A stretch of 64,000 nt of DNA from JABWCE01 sp964617955 (GCA_964617955.1 CAZTXB010000009.1:62001-126000), one strand, 5' to 3'. Positions 51,956 through 61,236 are shown, counted from the first letter of the stretch. The notes: generated by a model from the letters alone, not told the origin. Made by a program: numbers and translations.

Positions 51956-53371
51956 TTGAGCAGCTGTGATGGATTTGGGATTTGCGACCTTATTATAAGC
52001 ACAGCCTTAGTTAAGCCTGAACCAGGTCTTGCACTGGGGAGTGTGAGTTTTAGTGGAATAAACACCTTTCAGATTAAAATTGATAAGGAGAAGGGAATAA
52101 CACCAGAAAACCTACAGAAGTATTTTTCAAGCGGTTATTTTTTACTTGAAAATGATTTTATGATTAGCTCACAGGTAGGTGAGCAGTTAGGGATAAACCC
52201 CGGCTCAAAATTAAAAAATGGCAGATATAAAGTACAAGAAGTTAATGGAATATTGATTCTTGAACTGGGAGGAGGTTTGATATTCAACCATTTAGAAACT
52301 GCAGAACAAGAGCTTAAAAACAAAAGAAAGACCTTGGACAGCCTCATAAAAGAGAAGGAAGAAATCGGCAAAAAAATTAGAGACACCGCAGCTGCAAAAC
52401 GGGATTGTGAAGAAGAATTGAAGAAGGCTGAGGCTGAGCTTGCTGCCGCCGAAGCTCAGCTTCAAAAACAAAAAGACGTCAATAAAAATATAGAAAACAA
52501 CACAGGACCGGGAAAATATTGGCCCGACAAGGAGGCTGCGCAAAAAGCGCATGGTGATTTTGAGCAAAAATTGAAGGATGCCCAGGCGGCGGTTGGAGAT
52601 GCCCAGGCAAAAGTCAATAAATTGCGAAAAAGATGTCCGGATCTCACCAAGGCATTAGAATCACTTAAAAGCAAGGAGAAATCGCTTCCGGGGGAAATAG
52701 AAAGCGGAGGGAAGGCCGTTACGGAGGCAGAGGCAAGACGTGATGAAATGATTAAAGATTCCAAGAAATGTAAAGAAGGTGAAATCAGGGATGCGCCCGG
52801 AAAAAGTTCTACCTCGAGCAACTACCTCTGTGCAACTTCCGATACAAAAATAGATGTGGTGATTACCACGAATTTGGATGGGACGCTGAATGCCTCAAAA
52901 GACTTTAGCGACTATATAAAAGTAGGTTTAATTATTCTTAAAAAAGTGCCTGTTATAGGAAAGATGATAAAAATTGCCTCCTTACCTGCCAAAATGGGAG
53001 CGGATATTTTAGCGGCGATACCTAATTCAGGCGCCCTTTCACGAATTGGACTCTCATCGGTTGGTGTTGACATTACAATCGGGCCTCTCCACAAATTTAC
53101 CCTTACCAAATCAGACCTTGAGATTTGTAAAAATGGTGTCTGGGTACCCTACGATAAAAAAAAGTGTGTATTGAAAGATGAAGGTGAAGTGCCTTCAACA
53201 CCAAAAAGTCACACCTGGAAAATTGGAGGAGTTGCAGGTTCTGATTTGTCAGAGCTGACTTCTGCCGGAACCGGTTTTAAGGAAGCACTGGCAGCAGAAA
53301 TTGAAAAATTAATAACCGATGCGGTAACAGAGCCAGCAGAATTAGAGGGAGAGATGAAGGACTGTCAATAG
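51956..53371 (+). CDS. Coiled-coil protein of unknown function, possibly a -1 extension of the repeat protein
   Basis: From TTG 51956 the frame encodes 471 residues. It is open further upstream, through the A10 tract, without an ATG; the upstream reading gives NESFGWGIKFGKKEL. The protein has a beta-rich start (FSGINTFQIKID), a long charged coiled coil with many Ala/Glu/Lys (about 115-275), and a C-terminal part (about 290-471) with KLTLTKSDLEIC-like Cys segments and a basic hydrophobic patch (VGLIILKKVPVIGKMIKIAS). No signal peptide is visible from TTG, as expected if it is the C-terminal half of a fusion. I recognise no family. Confidence 0.65.
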   Translation: MSSCDGFGICDLIISTALVKPEPGLALGSVSFSGINTFQIKIDKEKGITPENLQKYFSSGYFLLENDFMISSQVGEQLGINPGSKLKNGRYKVQEVNGILILELGGGLIFNHLETAEQELKNKRKTLDSLIKEKEEIGKKIRDTAAAKRDCEEELKKAEAELAAAEAQLQKQKDVNKNIENNTGPGKYWPDKEAAQKAHGDFEQKLKDAQAAVGDAQAKVNKLRKRCPDLTKALESLKSKEKSLPGEIESGGKAVTEAEARRDEMIKDSKKCKEGEIRDAPGKSSTSSNYLCATSDTKIDVVITTNLDGTLNASKDFSDYIKVGLIILKKVPVIGKMIKIASLPAKMGADILAAIPNSGALSRIGLSSVGVDITIGPLHKFTLTKSDLEICKNGVWVPYDKKKCVLKDEGEVPSTPKSHTWKIGGVAGSDLSELTSAGTGFKEALAAEIEKLITDAVTEPAELEGEMKDCQ

Positions 53372-53385
53372 CCAGGCTAAAGTCC

Positions 53386-54933
53386 TTAACTTCCTTTTTT
53401 AATCTCTACTTTCTTAGTTTTTTGATATCTTGACTCGGTGTCAGCCTTGGTCTTGTAGTCAACGGAGATGCGGTTGCGCTGTATTCCGTAATAATCGTTG
53501 AGATAATCTACCACAGCATTAACCCTGCTGCGAGAAAGTTGCTCACCTGATTTGGCCCCTACAGAGCCATCCGGATAACCTATGGTGCGAATTTTCAAGT
53601 CGGGACATTCTTTCATTTTTTTAGCGACTTCATGCAGAATTCCATAGTATTCGGGACGAATTCTTGAACTGCCTAAATCAAACACCACCGGAGGGAAAAT
53701 AACATCATTGCAATCGCAACAGCCGGCACCTGAATAGGCGTTTCCTGTTGCTGTGCCAGGCGTTCCTGATGGAATGACATTGACACCTTTATTGTTTACA
53801 ACCGAATTGGCAGGGCTGTATATATCCTCATCTCTATAATCAGGAATCCCGTCACCGTCAATGTCAATCATAACTCCTTTATTATCAACAGTGGCCCCTT
53901 TATCGGAGAAAGGTTCATCGTCATTGGCATCGATAATTCCATCGGCATCGCTGTCGATGGCAATTCCATTACCGTAAACATTGATACCTTCAGGTGTATT
54001 TGGGTCTTTATCGAGGAAGTCAGCGACACCATCCCCATCGCCATCTTTGCCAAGCGCCTTTGCAACAGCCGAAATAGAGTCCATTTGCTCATAAAGTGAC
54101 TCCACGGGATTTAACCAATCGTAGTGGTTTTCGTCATTTGATTTTTTATTTTTAATCTTAAAGGAGGCGGTAAAGCCTATAAGGGTATAGAAATCTGTAA
54201 AGCGGTTTCTCCAAACAGGTGCAGAAAGAGCGTCCAAATTGTCGGTTCGTGTATAGTGCATTCTTAATTCCAAACCTAAATCCAAAACTTTTCCAAAATT
54301 TCTCTTTACACCGACCCCAAATGGAACCGTAAAATTTCTTCCCTTGTATTTTAAAAATTCACCGGGCCGGGCATTTGTATCCCCGGAAACTGCAGTCCAG
54401 CGATCGGCCTTATTTTCCCAATCGCCTTTGGCATTGCTCCAAACCGCGCCTACTCCAACCAGCATAAAAATTTGATACTTGCGAAGGGGTCTTAAGAATG
54501 AAATATTACCCAAGGTATATTGTGTGCAGATGTTAAGGTCTTTAAAGTTGTTTGTAAAAGAATAAGAGTCTTCGGAGGGAGCCTGGTTACCAGGGTCCTT
54601 TATATTTTTCCCTCTTCTAAATACGCCATTGTACTGTTTGCTCCCGTTTCTGCTTATTTGCTGGTAATCGCGCCCTCCCTTGAGTTGACCGATATTAGCG
54701 TTCATTTTAAGTGCAAAACTTTGTCCGAAAGAATATTTGACATGACCGCCAAAAGACATGGCTAGCTGCAAATTATCTGCATCGCCCTGTATCTCGGTAG
54801 GGCTTAATTGAATACCGATTGACCACCTTCTGGAGGATTCATATTTGGTGAAAAAATTCCCTACTTGTGAATAGGAAAAAATCGGGGTAAATAAAAAACT
54901 ATACAATAATGTATAAGTAAGTAACTTTCTCAT
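53386..54933 (-). CDS. OmpA-family protein with TSP3 repeats (paralog 1)
   Basis: The 515-residue protein has a signal peptide (LLTYTLLYSFLFTPIFSYSQ), an N-terminal outer-membrane barrel (about 25-245), thrombospondin type 3 calcium repeats (DGDGDGVADFLDKDPNTP, DSDADGIIDANDDEP, DIDGDGIPDYRDED) and a C-terminal OmpA peptidoglycan-binding domain (about 410-515) with IGYPDGSVG and LSRSRVNAVVDYL. The Asp and Arg used to bind diaminopimelate appear present. It would link the outer membrane to peptidoglycan. It is convergent with the coiled-coil gene (14 bp apart). Confidence 0.88.
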   Translation of the reverse strand: MRKLLTYTLLYSFLFTPIFSYSQVGNFFTKYESSRRWSIGIQLSPTEIQGDADNLQLAMSFGGHVKYSFGQSFALKMNANIGQLKGGRDYQQISRNGSKQYNGVFRRGKNIKDPGNQAPSEDSYSFTNNFKDLNICTQYTLGNISFLRPLRKYQIFMLVGVGAVWSNAKGDWENKADRWTAVSGDTNARPGEFLKYKGRNFTVPFGVGVKRNFGKVLDLGLELRMHYTRTDNLDALSAPVWRNRFTDFYTLIGFTASFKIKNKKSNDENHYDWLNPVESLYEQMDSISAVAKALGKDGDGDGVADFLDKDPNTPEGINVYGNGIAIDSDADGIIDANDDEPFSDKGATVDNKGVMIDIDGDGIPDYRDEDIYSPANSVVNNKGVNVIPSGTPGTATGNAYSGAGCCDCNDVIFPPVVFDLGSSRIRPEYYGILHEVAKKMKECPDLKIRTIGYPDGSVGAKSGEQLSRSRVNAVVDYLNDYYGIQRNRISVDYKTKADTESRYQKTKKVEIKKGS

Positions 54934-55106
54934 GAGCTGCTAAACAAACACAAAAGAACTACAATTTTTTTATTAATGGTGCAATAATGTGGATGGATTG
55001 TGAATAAAATGGAATGAGAGACGCTTATAGTATTGATTAACAGGGGTTTAAAAATAAATATTTCTTTTCACATCAGTAATGTAATTTGTATATTATTTTA
55101 GACAAA

Positions 55107-55140
55107 AAAATAGGGAAGATTTTCAAGTCTTCCCTATTTT
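55107..55140. terminator. Bidirectional hairpin terminator
   Basis: A perfect 13-bp stem (AAAATAGGGAAGA 55107-55119 with TCTTCCCTATTTT 55128-55140), an 8-base loop, A-tract on the left and T-tract on the right. It ends the minus-strand OmpA-like gene at 55158 and lies before the promoter region of the other paralog. Confidence 0.88.
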
Positions 55141-55157
55141 TATAAAGGTGAAATGAT

Positions 55158-56582
55158 TTATTTCTGTGCCTTAAGATCAATTCTTAACTTAGAATACTTA
55201 CCGCCCATTAATTCAGGTTGGGTCTGTACATTGAATTTGGTGCGGGAAATACCAAAATTGGTTACCAAATATTCTATAACAAGATTGGTCTTGGCTCTTG
55301 CACTTTGTTCAGAAGACTTATTCATCCCATAATACCCAATGATATCTACTTTAACTTCAGGGCATTGCTGTAATTTGGACCCAACGAGATACAAGGCAGA
55401 AAAGGCCTCCGGTCTAAATTCATTGTCTTCGTCTACAAATACAGAAGGCAACACCACATCCGTACAATTGCAACAAGAGCCTCCGGCGCTCGCTGTTTTT
55501 ATCTCCACTTTTTTACCGGCCTTATCAACCAAACTTCCGTTTGGTGTGTTGGGTTCTTCGTCTTTGCAATCAGGAACCCCATCTCCATCCCCATCATAAG
55601 CAACTCCCTTGCCATCTACTTTTGAGCATTGGGACAATACCTCCGAATCGCGATAATCAGGAACTCCATCTTGGTCGGAGTCTACTGCTACCCCATTTCC
55701 ATAAACCTTCGCTCCTTTGGCTGTGTTGGGTTCGGTGTCAAAGTTATCCGCTACCCCATCGCCGTCGGTATCACTCACTTCATTTGATTTGTCTTCGATC
55801 ATTTCATTGGTAGGACTAATCCAATCCATGTGCTGGGCCTCATCCGTTTTTCCTATCTTATAGAATAAACTAAACCCTAGAACCGAATAAGAATCAAATG
55901 TTCTGTTTTTCCAGGTAGAAAAACTAAATCCATCCAACATGTCTTTTCTTGTGTAATTGTATTTATACTCCGCGCCAAAATCAAATTTATCGTTAATTTT
56001 CCAGGAAATCCCAAAACCTATGGGTATTTTGGCATTTCTTCCCTTAAATAAAAAAGTGCTGTCCCCTTTTGTGTTGCTGCTGAAAAAATTATTCTTATCT
56101 GTTTCGTTTATAGTGCCTGTCACATTACTGCCCATAACACCCAAACCACTGAAAATATAAAGGTGCATCGGTCTTGGCTTGCGCACATAGGATAAATTGC
56201 CTAAAACCAACTGCACCGTCGCATCAAGATCCCAAAACTTGCTTTTGAAAAAATACGAATCGCCCTTATTGTCTTTATCAGGCGAATTAGAAAACGTACT
56301 GAGCGAAATTTTGTCATTGGCTTTGTCACGACTTCCTCTCAGGGTCCCAAGATTTCCTCCTAAACGAACCCCTAAAGTTGGCGAAAAAGAATATTTATAA
56401 AGTAGCCCTCCCGTGATCCCTAACTTGGCCTGGTCGGCATCGCCATGGAAAGCGGTGGGACCTAAAGTGAATCCTACAGAGGATCGCTTAACAGGCTGAT
56501 AAACATCGTAATAAGCAGGTTGCTTTTGTGCAATTAATTGAGTACAAATGGCAGTAAAACAGAGTAGTAGAATCTTTTTCAT
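55158..56582 (-). CDS. OmpA-family protein with TSP3 repeats (paralog 2)
   Basis: The 474-residue protein parallels its neighbour: signal peptide (MKKILLLCFTAICTQLIAQ), barrel (about 25-245), TSP3 repeats (DTDGDGVADNFDTEPNTA, DSDQDGVPDYRDSE, DGDGDGVPDCKDEEPNTP) and a C-terminal OmpA-like region. Here the binding loop is IIGYYGMNKSSEQSARAKT, where the usual Asp is missing, so peptidoglycan binding may be weakened. Both have the CC-(N/D)CxDV linker (GSCCNCTDVVLPS here, GCCDCNDVIFPP there). They are clearly tandem duplicates. Confidence 0.88.
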   Translation of the reverse strand: MKKILLLCFTAICTQLIAQKQPAYYDVYQPVKRSSVGFTLGPTAFHGDADQAKLGITGGLLYKYSFSPTLGVRLGGNLGTLRGSRDKANDKISLSTFSNSPDKDNKGDSYFFKSKFWDLDATVQLVLGNLSYVRKPRPMHLYIFSGLGVMGSNVTGTINETDKNNFFSSNTKGDSTFLFKGRNAKIPIGFGISWKINDKFDFGAEYKYNYTRKDMLDGFSFSTWKNRTFDSYSVLGFSLFYKIGKTDEAQHMDWISPTNEMIEDKSNEVSDTDGDGVADNFDTEPNTAKGAKVYGNGVAVDSDQDGVPDYRDSEVLSQCSKVDGKGVAYDGDGDGVPDCKDEEPNTPNGSLVDKAGKKVEIKTASAGGSCCNCTDVVLPSVFVDEDNEFRPEAFSALYLVGSKLQQCPEVKVDIIGYYGMNKSSEQSARAKTNLVIEYLVTNFGISRTKFNVQTQPELMGGKYSKLRIDLKAQK

Positions 56583-56703
56583 GGCAAAAATTTTTAGTTA
56601 GACGAATGTTACCTATTTATCCGTTACCACAAATGTAATTAAAGAAACTCTACAGTTAACCAATTCTTTAGCGAGATTCTGTTATAATTTATCAAGATTT
56701 AAT

Positions 56704-58275
56704 TCACATTTTAAGAATCTGGCAAGTGCTTATGAAGGAGCTTTCTTCCGTCGTATTCCAATTTAAGGCGCTGTAATTTGAAATAAAATAAAATTCTCTT
56801 TCAGGTTTAGAATCAAAGTTTTGTTCCTTGAGTTTTAATAGCCTTTTGAAATTGGGATCTTGCTTCTTAAACTCAATTTTCTCATCCTCAATTATGGACT
56901 CAAGCCTTTTCACAGCCTTTTTCATCTCGTTAATTTCCTTAAAAACCTTACCGGAATTTAACTTTTTGATAAAATCATCTGAACCGAAGGCATCCAAACT
57001 CTCGGCTAAACGCATTAATTTTGAGTCCATTTCGGTCTCTGTTTCATTTTCCTGATTGAAATAATGAGTGGCCAATTCCGATTCGGATTGAAATAAGTGA
57101 CCCGGACTTAGATTATTTTCTTGTAGTAATTTTACATTTTTCTCTGAAAGATAAATGACTGAATCTCTAAGCCATAAAGCAGGAAATGAGAGCCCCAAAG
57201 CTTCAAAACTGCTTTTTATGGGCAACCAATATTCAATTTCAGCGTTGCCTCCAACGTAGAGCAAATTAGGCAGTATGCATTCCTGATAAAGGGGACGTGC
57301 CAAAACATTGGGACTTAGATTTTCAATGTGGTTTTCGATGTGCTCTAAACTTAGAATTTCGCCAGATTCGGTTTCAACAAACCCTCTCTCAGAAGCTTTG
57401 AGTTTGGTTCTTTGTTCATTGTCGAACCAAAAATAATTGATTTCAAGCGCGTTTACCTTTGGCTTGTATCCCGCAAGCTTTAATTTATTTTTTTCAAGGT
57501 TATAATGGGTGTTTAAGGTCCGGTTAACCAGTTCGGAAACGGCCAACTCTTTAAACTCTGACTTCAGTATTTTATCGTCCGGATTCAGAATGAGCAATCC
57601 TTTATCTCCAAAAAGCGCGTGAAGCAGTCCACGGGTCGCAGCAGAAAGGGTAGTGCCCGGTTGATAATGCTTTCTAAATAAACCGTAAAATTTCGAGTTT
57701 TCTTCCGTTTTATCTGCCCTTTCTTCCAATTTATTAAGCACATCCAGGAGGCCTTTACAGGTCATACGGCCCACCGCATTTCCTGCCTTAGCTTCCCATC
57801 GGTAAACTTCTCCGTATAGTTTAACGTAATTAATCTCTTCAAAATCGTGATCTTCGGAGGCCATCCAAAAGATGGGAACCGCCTTCAAACCGTGATTAAG
57901 GGCATTGAAATTTTGAACATGGCGCAATAGGGACTTTATTTTATAAATGAAAAATAAGGGTCCAAGAAAAATATGCAACTGTTGACCGGTTGTGAAGGTG
58001 AAAACCTTCGGGTTAGTCAAGCTCTCAATGTTGGCGTATACCATCGAGCTTTTATCCAAGTCTATACCATCCGCCTCATACTGCTCGTGGAGCCTCGATG
58101 CCAAAATTTTTCTTTTTTCTGGCGACATCGACCTTGAGTGGGCCAATTTTTCTATACCTGAATAATCGATTACCGGATCATGAGTCACCCCAATTTCTTT
58201 GCCATCGAGATAATCCCTGGTTAAGGACGAGGCATAAGGGGTAAGCGTGGTCGGTATGGATTCAATTTTATGCAT
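56704..58275 (-). CDS. bshC: Bacillithiol biosynthesis cysteine-adding enzyme
   Basis: BshC adds cysteine to glucosaminyl-malate, the last step of bacillithiol synthesis. The 523-residue length and phrases such as FTFTTGQQLHIFLGPLFFIYK, VPIFWMASEDHDFEEINYVKL, NLLYVGGNAEIEYWLPIKSS and a C-terminal coiled coil (about 450-490) fit the family. bshA and bshB are not in the window. It overlaps the 3' end of rimO by 8 bp. Confidence 0.92.
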   Translation of the reverse strand: MHKIESIPTTLTPYASSLTRDYLDGKEIGVTHDPVIDYSGIEKLAHSRSMSPEKRKILASRLHEQYEADGIDLDKSSMVYANIESLTNPKVFTFTTGQQLHIFLGPLFFIYKIKSLLRHVQNFNALNHGLKAVPIFWMASEDHDFEEINYVKLYGEVYRWEAKAGNAVGRMTCKGLLDVLNKLEERADKTEENSKFYGLFRKHYQPGTTLSAATRGLLHALFGDKGLLILNPDDKILKSEFKELAVSELVNRTLNTHYNLEKNKLKLAGYKPKVNALEINYFWFDNEQRTKLKASERGFVETESGEILSLEHIENHIENLSPNVLARPLYQECILPNLLYVGGNAEIEYWLPIKSSFEALGLSFPALWLRDSVIYLSEKNVKLLQENNLSPGHLFQSESELATHYFNQENETETEMDSKLMRLAESLDAFGSDDFIKKLNSGKVFKEINEMKKAVKRLESIIEDEKIEFKKQDPNFKRLLKLKEQNFDSKPEREFYFISNYSALNWNTTEESSFISTCQILKM

Positions 58276-59584
58276 GTACTACATCTCCGTACAGATCAAA
58301 ATCTTCGGCTTGGGTAATTTTAACCATGGCAAAGTCTCCGATGCGCACAAAGTTATCTTTTTTCAATACGAGTATTTCATTATCTACTTCCGGTGAATCG
58401 GCCTCTGAGCGCCCTACAAAATATTGACTATCTACGCGATCGAAAAGCACCTTTTGGGTGGTTCCAACCTTGGCCTGGTTCTTTTTAAATGAAATTTCCT
58501 GCTGCAAGCCCATGAGCTCATCAGCCCGCTCTTCTTTTAAAAATGCCGGAACATTGTCTTCTAGCGTGAAAGCATGTGTATTGTCTTCATGGGAGTAAGT
58601 AAAAACCCCCAATCGGTCGAATTCACTGGTTTCCACAAATTTCATGAGTTCTTCAAAATCTTGTTGAGTTTCTCCGGGATGGCCTAAAAGCATGGTTGTG
58701 CGAAGCGCAATGTTCGGAACTTTTTGTCTGATCTTATCAATCAATTCAACAGTCCGCCGTTTGGTGATTCCACGTCGCATGGTTTTGAGCATGTTATCGG
58801 AAATGTGTTGCAATGGAATGTCGAGGTATTTACAAATATTGCTTCGGTTTGCCATCACATCCAGGGCATCCATAGGAAACTGAGATGGGTAAGCATAATG
58901 CAAACGTATCCATTCGATGCCTTCTACATCGGCCAGGCGGTTAAGCAGCTCGGCCAATTTTCTTTCTCCATAAATATCCAGGCCGTAATAGGTCGAATCC
59001 TGGGCGATGAGCAAAAGCTCTTTCACTCCACTTCTGGCAAGTCCCTTGGCTTCTTTAACCAAATCTTCAATGGTTTTCGACACATGCTGCCCACGCATTA
59101 AAGGAATGGCACAAAAGGCACACGGGCGATTGCACCCCTCCGAAATTTTAAAGTAGGCATAGTGGGTAGGCGTGGTGGTGATTCTTTCGCCAATTAATTC
59201 GTGTTTGTAATCCGCCCCTAAAGTTTTGAGTAAAGTAGGCAACTCAAGCGTTCCGAACCAGGAGTCAACCTGAGGAATTTCAAGTGCCAAATCGTCTTTA
59301 TAGCGGTGGGAGAGGCAGCCAGTGACATAGAGTTTTTCAATATTTCCCTTTTCCTTTTCGTCAACATATTGCAAAATCGTATCAATGCTTTCCTGTTTCG
59401 CTGTTTCAATAAAACCACAGGTATTCACCACAATAATGTTGGCATCATCAGCCGTCGATTCATGATGTGCATCCATATTGTTGCCCTTGAGTTGACTGAG
59501 CAGTACTTCAGAATCCACCAGATTTTTGGAGCACCCGAGAGTGATAATGTTTATTTTGTTTTTGACCCGTGTTTTAGTTTTCAT
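58268..59584 (-). CDS. rimO: Ribosomal protein S12 methylthiotransferase
   Basis: RimO methylthiolates Asp88/89 of ribosomal protein S12. The 438-residue protein has the UPF0004 cysteines (TLGCSKNLVDSEVL, NTCGFIETAKQESID, VTGCLSHRYKDD), the radical-SAM cluster motif EGCNRPCAFCAIPLMRGQ and a C-terminal TRAM domain (about 370-438). The order is standard and the S12-type C-terminal TRAM supports RimO over MiaB. It is preceded by ftsY in the same direction. Confidence 0.96.
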   Translation of the reverse strand: MKTKTRVKNKINIITLGCSKNLVDSEVLLSQLKGNNMDAHHESTADDANIIVVNTCGFIETAKQESIDTILQYVDEKEKGNIEKLYVTGCLSHRYKDDLALEIPQVDSWFGTLELPTLLKTLGADYKHELIGERITTTPTHYAYFKISEGCNRPCAFCAIPLMRGQHVSKTIEDLVKEAKGLARSGVKELLLIAQDSTYYGLDIYGERKLAELLNRLADVEGIEWIRLHYAYPSQFPMDALDVMANRSNICKYLDIPLQHISDNMLKTMRRGITKRRTVELIDKIRQKVPNIALRTTMLLGHPGETQQDFEELMKFVETSEFDRLGVFTYSHEDNTHAFTLEDNVPAFLKEERADELMGLQQEISFKKNQAKVGTTQKVLFDRVDSQYFVGRSEADSPEVDNEILVLKKDNFVRIGDFAMVKITQAEDFDLYGDVVHA

Positions 59585-59595
59585 CTGAATAATTT

Positions 59596-60546
59596 TTATC
59601 CAAAAATCGTTTCGACATAACTCACCGGCTCAAAGATCTGCAAATCGGTCATTTTTTCACCAACCCCAATATATTTTACCGGAATTTTAAATTGATCAGA
59701 AATGCCAATCACTACGCCTCCCTTAGCCGTGCCATCGAGTTTGGTAATGGCGAGGGCATTGACTTCAGTAACCGCTGTAAATTGCTTGGCTTGTTCAAAG
59801 GCGTTCTGGCCTGTGGTACCATCCAGCACCAACAATACTTCATGGGGAAAATCTTCTCTCACCTTCTGCATCACTCTCTTAATTTTTGAAAGTTCATTCA
59901 TCAAATTCACCTTGTTGTGAAGCCTTCCTGCCGTGTCAATGATTACCACATCGGCGTTGTTTTCATACCCGTGTTTTACAGCTTCAAAGGCCACTGCTGC
60001 GGGGTCGGTATTCATTCCTTTGGCAATAAAATCAACGCCGGTGCGCTCACTCCAAATTTTGAGCTGATCGACGGCTGCTGCCCTAAACGTATCGCCTGCC
60101 CCCAAAACTACTTTAAGGCCTTCATTTTTAAATTTGTTGGCGAGCTTTCCAATGGTGGTCGTTTTACCTACTCCGTTTACACCCACTACCATGATAACGT
60201 AGGGTTTTACGGAACTGCCAATGTTCAGCTTTTCATTGTGTGAGCTGAGCAGCAAACTGATTTCTTGCTTTAAAATTCTTTTAAGATCCTCGGTGCCCGT
60301 GTATTTTGTTTGGGCTACTGTGGCTTCAAATTGCTTTATGATTTTTAAGGTAGTCTCAATTCCAACATCAGCCGACAGGAGTGTTTCTTCAAGATCATCC
60401 AAAAATTCATCGTCGACTTTATCGCGACCGAAAAATGTGGACGTCAGTTTATTTAGAAAACTACTTTTTGTTTTTTCTAACCCCTCGGACAAACTCTGTT
60501 TCTCCTCTTCGGTTTTTCCCTTTTTAAAAAAATCAAAAATGCCCAT
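59596..60546 (-). CDS. ftsY: Signal recognition particle receptor FtsY
   Basis: The 316-residue protein is the SRP receptor GTPase that targets ribosomes to SecYEG. It has a short N-terminal acidic/basic region, the N domain, and the G domain with VVGVNGVGKTTTIGKLANK, GAGDTFRAAAVDQL, IIDTAGRLHNKVNLM, LDGTTGQNA and ITKLDGTAKGGVVIGI. The length without a long acidic A domain is common in Bacteroidota. It follows DUF4295 in the ribosomal-protein cluster, a phylum-wide arrangement. Confidence 0.97.
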   Translation of the reverse strand: MGIFDFFKKGKTEEEKQSLSEGLEKTKSSFLNKLTSTFFGRDKVDDEFLDDLEETLLSADVGIETTLKIIKQFEATVAQTKYTGTEDLKRILKQEISLLLSSHNEKLNIGSSVKPYVIMVVGVNGVGKTTTIGKLANKFKNEGLKVVLGAGDTFRAAAVDQLKIWSERTGVDFIAKGMNTDPAAVAFEAVKHGYENNADVVIIDTAGRLHNKVNLMNELSKIKRVMQKVREDFPHEVLLVLDGTTGQNAFEQAKQFTAVTEVNALAITKLDGTAKGGVVIGISDQFKIPVKYIGVGEKMTDLQIFEPVSYVETIFG

Positions 60547-60590
60547 GATGGAATTTGAATGCTATGCTAAAAAGTAATGCTTGTAAAAAT

Positions 60591-60624
60591 AAAAGGCTTC
60601 CCGAATTCTTGCGGAAAGCCTTTT
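60591..60624 (-). terminator. Hairpin between the ribosomal-protein genes and ftsY
   Basis: AAAAGGCTT (60591-60599) pairs with AAGCCTTTT (60616-60624), extended by CC/GG with one bulged A. On the minus strand it is followed by ATTTTTA, a U-rich stretch, and it lies 20 bp after DUF4295. It may terminate or attenuate transcription into ftsY. Confidence 0.75.
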
Positions 60625-60643
60625 AAAAAAATTTCATTTATGG

Positions 60644-60793
60644 TTATTTAAAACTGTCCTTCACCATCTCCGATGGCATCATTTCTTCTCTGAAGGTATA
60701 CGCTCCGGTTTTAGGGCTTTTGATGGCCCTGATTACTTTCGCCCAATCTTTTCCTGTTCCTGTTTTGAGTGTTGCAACAACTTTCTTTGCCAT
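60644..60793 (-). CDS. DUF4295 small protein
   Basis: A 49-residue frame, MAKKVVATLKTGTGKDWAKV continuing to MPSEMVKDSFK, matches DUF4295, a tiny basic Bacteroidota protein encoded between rpmG and ftsY. It is probably ribosome-associated, judged from its charge and position only. It starts 2 bp after the rpmG stop and ends 20 bp before the hairpin. Confidence 0.9.
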   Translation of the reverse strand: MAKKVVATLKTGTGKDWAKVIRAIKSPKTGAYTFREEMMPSEMVKDSFK

Positions 60794-60795
60794 GG

Positions 60796-60978
60796 TTATT
60801 TAATTTCTTTATGTACGGTCTTACGTTTCAATATCGGATTGAATTTCTTCAATTCAAGTCTTTCAGTCGTATTTTTTTTATTTTTAGTAGTAATGTACCT
60901 AGAAGTACCAGGCATACCCGTGGTCTTATGCTCGGTGCATTCCATGATAACTTGTACGCGGTTTCCTTTCTTAGCCAT
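60796..60978 (-). CDS. rpmG: 50S ribosomal protein L33
   Basis: The 60-residue protein has the L33 pattern: MAKKGNRVQVIMECTEHKTT, TSRYITTKNKKNTTERLELK and KFNPILKRKTVHKEIK. Only one of the cysteines seen in zinc-binding L33 forms is present (MECTEH), so this is the zinc-free type. It follows rpmB by one base and belongs to its transcript. Confidence 0.96.
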   Translation of the reverse strand: MAKKGNRVQVIMECTEHKTTGMPGTSRYITTKNKKNTTERLELKKFNPILKRKTVHKEIK

Positions 60979-60979
60979 C

Positions 60980-61213
60980 TTAAATTTTTCCTTTTGTAAA
61001 TAAATTGTTTAAACAGGCAGAAATCCCTTTTTTATTTATCGTTCTCAACGCGCTTGTAGATACTTTTAAAGTAATCCACTCCCCTTCCTCAGGAATAAAA
61101 AATCGCTTTGTATGCAAATTTGGGTAAAACCTGCGCTTTGTTTTGGCATTCGAAAACGAAACATTGTTTCCCGACATTGCTTTTTTTCCTGTTAAATCAC
61201 AAACCCTTGACAT
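60980..61213 (-). CDS. rpmB: 50S ribosomal protein L28
   Basis: The 77-residue protein has the L28 signature MSRVCDLTGKKAMSGNNVSF followed by SNAKTKRRFYPNLHTKRFFI and the basic C-terminus LRTINKKGISACLN. It is the first gene of the rpmB-rpmG-DUF4295 transcript, with a promoter directly upstream. Confidence 0.97.
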   Translation of the reverse strand: MSRVCDLTGKKAMSGNNVSFSNAKTKRRFYPNLHTKRFFIPEEGEWITLKVSTSALRTINKKGISACLNNLFTKGKI

Positions 61214-61236
61214 TTTTCTTTATTTTTTTGGGACTG

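Noticed and set aside
60221..60577. Plus-strand frame of 118 codons inside ftsY
   Set aside because: Antisense shadow of ftsY codons, rich in Ser and Leu as expected from reverse reading.
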